Assembly (NCBI GenBank): GCA_963969365.1
Contig: OZ017753.1
Span: 2,356,001-2,420,000 of the forward strand
Direction: 5' to 3'
Length of the DNA stretch: 64,000 nt
Origin: Asterochloris sp. CNOR1
Lineage: Eukaryota; Chlorophyta; Trebouxiophyceae; Trebouxiales; Trebouxiaceae
Part shown: piece by piece, positions 57,101-64,000 of the stretch
How positions within the stretch are numbered: the stretch's first letter is position 1
How the letters are laid out: the number at the start of each line of letters is the position of its first letter
The notes under the pieces: model-generated
Seen by the model: only the letters and a program-made list of their open reading frames with translations
Told to the model about the DNA's origin: nothing
The model's database searches: none
Made by a program: the position numbers and the translations under genes

Positions 57101-60100
57101 GACAGCGGCTGGCCTGCCTGCAGAGTGTGGCATCCCGCGCCTGCTACCTGCTGTGCCGCGCGGTCAAGCTGCTGCGGTCCAGCCTGCGGCCCCTGACCTT
57201 TGACATCCTGCGGGGTCTGCAGCGCCACCTGGGCACCATTGCTGCCAACCCCCAAACCCAGGCTGCCACCGCCAGCAAGATGGCTCTATCCGGGCGGGGC
57301 GGCGCCCCGGGGAGTCTCCCTGCCGCCACAGATGACAGGTGCAGCAGGGATGCTGCCACCTCCGGCAATGGTCACGCTTGGAGCAGCCAGGGCCTGTTGG
57401 CTGCAATCACGGTGGTACTGCGCACAACAAATGCAAGCCATGGTGCTGCCGCAGCGCGGGCTATGCTTTAGCAGGGGCTGCACTGCAGCACTGAGGACTC
57501 TCAGATGCCCCTGTGGGTGTGGCCCTGTCTTCAGAAGGAGCATTAGCTGCGCAGGAACTGCAGCAGCAGAAGCAGAAAACCAGTCTCAGGCTTGCGCCCT
57601 GCACCTGGCCCGCACTCCCATTGCGCTTAATTGCTGCCCGGTTCCCCCGCTGCCAGGCACATGTCTGGGGCTGCTGGCCTGCTGCTGGGGCAGCAAGGGG
57701 CAAAGCAAATCCTTCGCCACATGACCCTGCAGGCTGTGCCTTGTTGGAGATGGCCTGCCTGTCCTCCCTGCTGTGCTGTCCCGAAAGTCCCTGCTCCAAT
57801 ATGTCCCAGTGCCTTGCAGGCTGTACGCATTTGAGGCGGCTGGCCTGCTGTTGGGGCAGGAGGAGCTGCCGGCAGAGGACCAGTATGCCCTCCTGGTGGC
57901 GTTGCTGCAGCCACTCGTCCAGCAGATTGAGCGGGGCTTGCAGACCTCAGGAGCCTCAGGTGAGCACAAGCGATGGGGATGAGTGTATGCAAAGCGCGCA
58001 GCTGTGCACCACAGGGGTTATGCATGTGTGCGCTGAAAGCTGGGCGGCGACAGCAACAAGCCTGGGGCTGGGGCCACAGGCTCAGGTCGCACAGTGATGA
58101 TGTCAGTGCATGAGTTGCATTAGGGTGAGTGAGGGCTGCAAAGCTCAGGGGTGCAGGTCTGCACGCCCATGACTGCAGTGCGTGGGGACGGAAGAGGGCA
58201 CATGTCGGACACGCTGGGGCTGTGCATATTTGCCCAGGAAGGTGTGACAGCGGATGCCGACGGCACTGGCAGCACTCAGCGGCAGGGTCTGATGGGAGGC
58301 AGCCCTGCCTCAACTTGGCACCATGGTGGAACCTGCCTGGTATCTGAGCAAGTAACTGCAACACCTCCGAGCCAATGGCGTTGTGCTATGCAGCTGGCTC
58401 TGCCCATGTTGGAGGCCCAGGGGGTGGCTCCAAGGCTGGTAAAATGCTGCCAGGCCCACAGCAGCGGGCCAAGATCCAGCAGGCGCTGGACGCCATTACA
58501 CGGGTCAGCAAGGGCTTCAATTCAACGCTATGCATACGAACGCGTCCCCAGCTCGGTGAGTGGCTGTGGACGACACTTTAGATGGCAGCCCACACCTGCG
58601 CATGACACAAGCTGTAGCTCTGCAGCGAACAAAATGTGCTGGATCTGCAGCGTCGTGGTGTGAACTTGGAGTGTGGCTGCTGCCCTGGAGGCAATGCCTT
58701 GTTGGTCATCCAAAGGGCATCGCCTGTTCAGGGAACATCTCAGCTCCCCTCACAGGCATCACATGAGCGCAATCAGCAGTCCATGGCTGCCGTCAGCGGT
58801 CACCCCATGCAGCTCTGCCTCAAGAAACCCCAAACCCCAGCTCGAGAGACAGGGCCTGCACTATCAGGGATTGCAGCCCTGCTGCAGCTGAAGCCATGCC
58901 CTGATTCTCCACTTTGTCCTGAACCCTGGCTCTGCACAGTCCAGTGGCTGGGCATGCCGCATGTTGGCTGTGTGGAGTCAAGCAGCTCAGCATGATCAGT
59001 CCGCCCAGCTGCATTCTGCTGCTCCCTGTGCAGGCAAGCTGCTCGCCAGCGTCATTGAGACGGCCATCCTCGTCCCCAAGACCCTCCCTGGGGACCGCAC
59101 CCTGCGCGGGCGCTTCATCTCACTCTTCCATCGCATGGTGAGGCTGCTGCTGCCAAGAACCAGTCTGCACCAGCAGATTGGGTCCAAGCACTTGTCGCAT
59201 GAGGGCTGCATCTGCAGGATTGCTTCTTCTCGCATCTGCAATACTTCATTGAGGATGCTGCATCTTGTTGCCAGGTGCATGAGATGAGCATCTGCACAGT
59301 TGTCCTGGAGCTGATAGTGCTGAGGCTACGCCTCATGGGTGGCTGGGCGTGCATGGACAAGCAGACTTCCCCACGCAGGACGCACTGCTGCGCTTCGCTC
59401 AGGCAGTCACACCTCCTGGTTCTGTTGGGCTCACCATGCCACAATGGTGGCATAGGTGTCGGAGCCAGAACCTGCAGTCCCATGGACTTGGCAGCGCACT
59501 GAGGCAGGCCCAGGCCCAGGGCCGACCTGTTGCATGCCATGACGCGCTGTGCGCCTGTGACCTGCACCCATGCATGCTGCAGTTCATCGTCCGGGGCTGG
59601 ACCTGCTGCTCTACTTTCTGTGGCGCTGCAAGCACATCCCTGGGCCACAGTCTGCAGGCCTGTGCAGATCTTCACCCATCTGCGCTGCAGATGTGGTGCC
59701 TCGGCAGAAATGTGAAGGACAAGATCGTGCTGCAGATGCATGTCAGGGCGCCTCGGCATGCATCACGATGCACGTTGGCTGACCATTGTGATGAGCTGCA
59801 GATGGGGTGCCTGGGGGCACTAGAGGTGCAGATACACCACTCACAGCCTTTTGAGGCTTGCCTTCTGACGCAGCGCTTAATGGGCTGCAGATCGAGTGCC
59901 TGGGGCAGAATCTCTTGCCCTGTGTCCCTCCAACTCTGGAGGTGCTCATGCATGCCGACTGCGATGCCCAGGATTTGGCTGATGTGGCCAACCTGATCTG
60001 CCAGCTCATCCTGCGCTATAAGGAGGCCCTCAGAGGCCTGCTGGCTGGCGCAGTGCCGGTGTTTGTGGCAGCCGTGCATGCCCTGCTGCCAGCAGACTGG

Positions 60101-61983
60101 GACTGGTCTGGGCGGACTGGGCAGCCCCAGACTGCAGCCTCAGGTGCGTTGTCACTTCTGGTGTGTGGGTGTTGCTTGCTGACTGGCGCAGTCAAGTGGT
60201 TGTGCCCCCGTCTGGGCAGGTGGCAATTAGCCCAAGAGTGCTGGCGCATGTGGGCTGCTGACTTTCCAAGTGCTGGCACAGTGGCAGAGCGCAAAATTCA
60301 ATGTGACAGGACCGCCACTGTATTGGCTGACCAGGCAGCCCCACGCGGCAGGTGGACCGCTCCTTTGCTACGTGGGCATCGCGATATATGCTCTGCCAAG
60401 TGACACGTGAAGGCCTGCTCCTGGACTCTGGTCAGCCGAGGACCGGAGGGTTCAAGTGGCGTGCGCATACAGTGCACTGCAGGGATGCTATCGTGCAAGC
60501 AGGTCAATGAACAGCTATGGTCACATGCCACACAAGCCTGGAGCCCCGCGCCAGTGGCAGCTCCGGAGTGGTTCTTCATGAGCATGCAGCCTCTAGACAG
60601 CTTGCATCTCCTCGCAATTGGAGGATGCTGGCAACCATTTCACAATCTGCAGGTCCCAGCCTTGAGCCCCGCGCTAGTGGCAGCACCATTGAGGTAGCGC
60701 GAGAGCAGGGAGAGCTGCAGCGAGCCTACTACTCCCTCTTGCACCAGGTTAGCGGAAGGCTGGAGAAAGTCACATCGTGCGCGTTGCCAAAGGGTGGGCA
60801 CAGTTGCCAGGCAGCAAGACATAGCCTATGTGTGGTGCAGTATTGATCCGCTGATGTTGGCCCACTCTCCACCTCTGCCTCTCCTAGCTACTCCAGTCTG
60901 CACCCAGTCAGTGGCAGGTACAGGTGCTGCTTATGAGCAGTGCTAGTGGTGGCTCATCTCAGCAATAGCCAAATGCGCACTAGCCACAGGCTTTGAACCC
61001 CTCGCAATACCAGCGCAGCCTGTCTGCTGCTCAGAGTGAGACCAGCCTGGTCATCTGCACCATGCAGGTACCCTGCAACACTAGCGCGTCTAGATGCAGC
61101 ATAGACACCCGCCATTGTCCTGTGCTTTGCTGGCATCGCCACTTCTCAATACTGCTGCAGTGGCTGTGCTCTGCCTGGCAACATCTGACAATTTGTCTGT
61201 ACACACAGGCAATGACCCATGGCCTGGCGGACGTGGTGCTGGGGGCCCAGCCTGAGGCGCTGCAGGCTGTGCTGGGGGCCCTGGTGCGAGGTGGCAGCCA
61301 GCATGTGGACCCTGCTGTGCGCAAAACCTGCGCCCAGGCGAGTGCTGTTCAAGAGAGCAGCGCCTACTGCTGCAACACCGTTGCTGGTGCCTTGGCGCAT
61401 TGTGAGGAGGAGAATGGCTGTGAGCACACTCAGAGGCTTTGTGAGAGCACAGGTATCCCAGGGCTGGGCTCGATGGCATGTTGTGCGAGTTGGGATTCCT
61501 GCCTCAACCGGTGCTGTTGTGTTGCCCAGGCTCTGTGCCCAATGTTATCGAATAGCGGGGCCAAAGTTTTGAGCTGCCTGATACAACAGGCCCTCAGATG
61601 CTGTGCAGGTGATGCAGCAGATTGTGGCAGCCGCTGCCAAGGGCGCCCCACAACTGGCCGGGGCTCAGGGGTTCATGATGTCCCAATTTGGGGGGATCGT
61701 CTGCATCAAGGGTCTTCTGGAGGGACCGCTGAGTGGGCAAGATGCTGCCACCAACTCTCTACTGACTGAGCTTTCCCAGCTGCTGGTCAAACTCTATGCC
61801 CTATGCGGCGAGGACCTCCTTCAGCATGTCTGCTCAAATGATCTGCCAGCTGATGTTCAGCAACAGGACTTTGCAGCTGCAATTCGTGGCAGTGACTCCA
61901 AGCAGGTCAAACTTTGTCTGCGTGGCATGATGCAACAGAGACAGAAAGAGCAGCAGGCAACTGCCAAATCAAAACGACAATAG
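51121..61983 (+). CDS. PSD: Exportin-T (PAUSED/LOS1), nuclear tRNA export receptor
   Basis: Karyopherin-beta family receptor that carries mature tRNA out of the nucleus with RanGTP. About 20 exons. The start MADDLERAILFTFDQTG (51121) and MEVRFWCLQTLHE match plant PAUSED. Later exons: ILANRYTPLDRTSLMQ; FPKHWPTFFDELLAMLSEGH (51992-52109), VDMFCRIMNSIDEDVISLDI; VADTWISLVAGLQS and FINWIDISLVANDR (52525-52721); LVSLLFAIQASPDEALKCAA (53267-53505); ETLDAWKKLENHVISLSAVG; QQIVQQLLPAVLRCLCSDLD (54344-54514); ELFVLFRNLCKLCPDEAVAF (55344-55484); AVECAVNLLYNLGEGAAEEL; SSHRLVALILMESYVRYYR; ASRACYLLCRAVKLLRSSLR; LYAFEAAGLLLGQEELPAED; LDAITRVSKGFNSTL; LFHRM; IECLGQNLLPCVPPTLEVLM (59891-60147); ELQRAYYSLLHQ; DPAVRKTCAQ; and the final exon 61606-61983. 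Two introns use GC donors (after 55060 and 61343) with matching phases. Boundaries around 56930-57340 and 59274-59500 are approximate. Confidence 0.9.
52735..52898 (+). repeat. Echoes of an exportin-T exon donor
   Basis: The exon end and donor at 52688-52732 (CATCAGCCTGGTGGCCAATG then ACAG|GTGACCCTGCCTGACAG) recur as CACCAGCCTGGTGGC at 52781-52795, CCTGGTGGCCAATAGAAGTG then ACCCTGCCTGAC at 52799-52830, and CGTCAGCCTGGTGGCAAAAT at 52870-52889. The short phrase CTGCCTGACAGCGGTTGA is also repeated in between (52726-52770). In the copies the donor AG|GT is altered or displaced. Confidence 0.85.
57662..57720 (+). repeat. Decayed copy of an exportin-T exon start
   Basis: GGCTGCTGGCCTGCTGCTGG then GGCAGCAAGGGG (57668-57702) resembles the exon at 57835-57870 (GGCGGCTGGCCTGCTGTTGG then GGCAGGAGGAG). 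The copy lies about 165 bp upstream in the preceding intron. Confidence 0.6.
59681..59822 (+). repeat. Two echoes of the IECLG exon acceptor in exportin-T
   Basis: The exon starts GGGCTGCAG|ATCGAGTGCC at 59882-59900. Upstream copies are GCGCTGCAGATGTGGTGCCT (59683-59702) and GAGCTGCAGATGGGGTGCCT (59793-59812), at spacings of 110 and 90 bp. Both keep the CTGCAG acceptor, so they could act as cryptic splice sites. Confidence 0.8.
60536..60570 (+). repeat. Echo of an exportin-T exon start
   Basis: GCCTGGAGCCCCGCGCCAGT (60536) repeats the true exon sequence GCCTTGAGCCCCGCGCTAGT (60659), with about 80% identity over 36 bp and a 123-bp period. The true exon joins in phase to the preceding exon (TCA G|GT CCC); the copy lacks an acceptor. 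Confidence 0.8.
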
Positions 61984-62160
61984 TTGTGGTCTGAACCCAA
62001 TCAACACAAATGCGGACAGCATGCATTTATCTGAATTCTGCCCCTGCAGTCTGACTGCTGTGGTGCCATGGTGTGGTTGCCAAATGGCATGTGGAGAAAG
62101 GGGCACAGTCAACTTTGTTGGACCAGAGATGACCTGACGTCTGGAGACAGCATAACTAAT

Positions 62161-64000
62161 CTACATCTGCTTCTGAGAGCTTACGCTTCTGCTTCTTCTT
62201 TGGGGGCTTGCGACCAGAGCCTTTGCTCTCAGGCTGCGGTACTGCAGAGACGTTGTTGTTCTCGCCTGTATGGCAGATTGTAAGGCCTATTTCCTGTTGA
62301 TACATATGGCAGCTAAGCCTTGATGGTTTAATACGGTCAAGGACAAACAGATGCTTGGCTTCTGGCTTTACTAGTGCAAGCTTGTGCTACTCACCTCCTC
62401 CAGCAGAAGCTCTTGCTTTGGTGGCCTTGCCACCCCGCCTATGGGTGGGGCACAGCCACTTGCCTCGCGGCACATCATCCAGGCCAGCGCAGTGCACGTG
62501 CATTGCTGTGGTGCAGCCTGCCTTGGCCTGCAAGCAGCAGTGACTTCTTCATGGGGGCCTCAAGCATGGCTCTGCCAAGACTGGTGTTGGCAAAGCCGAT
62601 GAGACTGACAAGGCAGGCAAGCCAGGCTCACACATGCTAAGATAGGTGCAATCTGGTGCAGACTGCCCCTTTGCTGCATGCGTCAACCCTGGCCAAGGGA
62701 ATAGCAAGTCCACCCTAAGTCCACCCTTTGCAAGAGGCTGCATGGTACTTGCAACCAGGCCTGGCGCCTACATCTCGGATCAATTGTCTTAAGCACAGCA
62801 CAGCAGATCTCACCTTTCAAGGTCTTCTTACCCAAATTCTGGTCTTCTTTACCAAAACGGGTTTTACATTTCACCCCCCTCACAGCACAGCAGGTGTGCC
62901 ACCGTTTCCATGCTTCCCCGACAACACAGCAGGCCTCACTGCCCCCGCCTCACAACAGGAAGATCCCATTTTTCTTTACACAGCACAGCAGGCCGCACTG
63001 TTGTCACGTCCCCACAGCACAGCAGGCCCCACACTGTCTCCACTCACCTCGCAGCACAGCAAATCCCCTGGCAGCCCGCACACAGCGCAGTCAGCGTCCC
63101 AGTCATCCTGGGGTGGGGGGGCATCGCTGCCCGCCCCATCTGTCTCCTCCGGGTCAGGAGTGCCCCCCCGCACGCCAGCGTTGCCCAGGCGGATCTTGAG
63201 CTTGGGGGCGGGCCCCTTCACCGCCTTTGCGCTAGCCCTGCAGGCGAGGAGGAACTTGGAGGAACAGTTACTTGGGGCTGCAAAGCTCTATGGCATTCCC
63301 AAGGCCACTGACGGCCCACTAAAGCAATGCTGATGCTGACAGGCTCTGGGCAGTGCATGCGGCTGTGCAATTGCATGAAGGCAAAGGAGGCACCCACCTT
63401 GAGCGCTTCTTGGAGCTGGCAGGCGGCTCAGCAGCCTCGACAGCCGCAACAGCTGCAGGAGCTGCCTCGATCTCCCGCTCCCGCTTGGCACCCGAAGCCT
63501 GCACCATCAACGCCGCCACATGAGCGCGGCAGGCTATGCTTTCCAGATTGCAGTGCTGCAGACAAGATAAACCCGCAATGGAACTAACGACATTGGAGCA
63601 CGGGATAGTCGAGCCTTTGCTTCAAGTCCAGCCTTGTTCCCTTGTGCAGGAAGGCTCCCACCTGCTTGGCCAGCTTAGCCTTGCCTCCCTTGGCAGCTGC
63701 CTTTAACGCGGGGGCGATGGGGTCGGCATTCTTCATCTGGCGGGCTCGCCGGTTGTTCAGGCGCCGCAGCAGGGGCAGGGCCCTGCAGACATGTGCAGCC
63801 AGTCACAAGGTGTGTCGGGGTCTGTCACACGGGTGCAGAGCCATACAGCGCAGTCTGTGAGGGCATGGGGATGCTCTGGCAGACGGCAGCTTGCATGGGA
63901 AGCTGTGCCTTGCCCCACAGCTTGGCACAGTTGGCCAGCACATTTGCTGCACTGCCCACCATTGATAAGACACGGCCTGCTGGAAGCAGGCCAGAAGGTC
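62161..64000 (-). CDS. PHD-finger protein, C-terminal part (partial)
   Basis: The gene enters from the right edge and ends at TAG 62161-62163. Exons in gene order: a candidate near 63850-63975 (VLSMVGSAANVLANCAKLWG); about 63662-63784 (LPLLRRLNNRRARQMKNADP then AKLAKQ); about 63400-63500 (GAKREREIEAAPAAVAAVEA, SSKKRSR); about 63053-63240 (PAPKLKIRLGN, DDWDADCAVCGLPGDLLCCE); about 62394-62538 (TTAMHVHCAGLDDVPRGKWL, CPTHRR); and 62161-about 62258, with a nuclear localisation signal (RKPPKKKQKRK). The CxxC...LLCCE and HxxC...P.GKWLC halves form one C4HC3 PHD finger split by an intron, so the protein probably binds histone tails. The specific family cannot be decided without the N-terminus. It is convergent with exportin-T; the stops are 177 bp apart. 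Confidence 0.8.
62882..63050 (-). repeat. Four echoes of the PHD exon end
   Basis: The exon end DLLCCE and its donor lie at 63044-63072 (plus-strand CACCTCGCAGCACAGCAAAT). CAGCACAGCAGG-type copies occur at about 62882, 62925, 62982 and 63016, at spacings of 34-57 bp, each followed by a short C-rich tail. This is the tightest array of this kind in the window. Confidence 0.75.

Noticed and set aside
62882-63072. CRISPR-like array
   Set aside because: Unit length and spacing vary, there are no unique spacers, and the context is a eukaryotic intron; the copies match the neighbouring exon end.

Overview
The window is nuclear DNA of an intron-dense green alga, most likely a trebouxiophyte-like chlorophyte. 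This is inferred from gene content and style, since no species marker is present. Genes are split into many short exons, and most introns end in (T/C)GCAG. The gene set is plant-type: a plastid sigma factor, a plastid ACR11-like ACT protein, a TM9 nonaspanin, plant-style exportin-T (PAUSED), SMG7, pyruvate dehydrogenase kinase and CDC6. Nothing looks bacterial in organisation: there are no operons, no ribosome binding sites and no CRISPR array.

Layout from left to right. An acidic protein runs off the left edge (1-219, minus). A CCA-adding enzyme gene follows (397-10246, plus). Its very long intron 4 contains a complete gene on the opposite strand, the proteasome-associated ubiquitin protease UBP6/USP14 (2848-7405). 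Then come, all on the minus strand, an ACR11-like ACT-domain protein (10619-about 13228), an uncharacterised conserved membrane protein (14169-19181) and a TM9SF/TMN nonaspanin (19468-24767). The middle holds a plastid sigma-70 factor (26208-29692, plus), the eRF1 glutamine methyltransferase HEMK2/MTQ2 (29779-31229, minus), SMG7 (32321-38667, minus), pyruvate dehydrogenase kinase (38939-41825, plus) and CDC6 with a 500-residue disordered N-terminus (41935-47839, minus). The right part has a tRNA-Tyr(GUA) gene that appears to carry two introns (48427-48528), an unrecognised gene (49040-51082, plus), exportin-T (51121-61983, plus) and a PHD-finger protein that leaves the right edge (62161-64000, minus).

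Three things stand out. First, intron after intron contains decayed tandem copies of the neighbouring exon edge, splice site included, at a spacing of roughly 80-125 bp. I call these boundary echoes. At least twelve independent cases in eight genes are visible, from about 90% identical to barely recognisable, which points to local tandem duplication across exon-intron junctions as the way these introns grew. Second, the tRNA-Tyr gene folds into an exact 73-nt cloverleaf only if both the usual intron after position 37 and a second 14-nt insert inside the T stem are removed. Third, a whole antisense gene sits within the CCA-enzyme intron, and exon phases match perfectly across it.

Functionally the genes are mostly independent housekeeping loci. 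A loose theme is tRNA biology (CCA addition, tRNA-Tyr, tRNA export) and translation termination/mRNA surveillance (HEMK2, SMG7), but clustering by chance is the simplest reading. Exon coordinates are given to the base where reading frame and splice phase agree on both sides. Elsewhere they are approximate.
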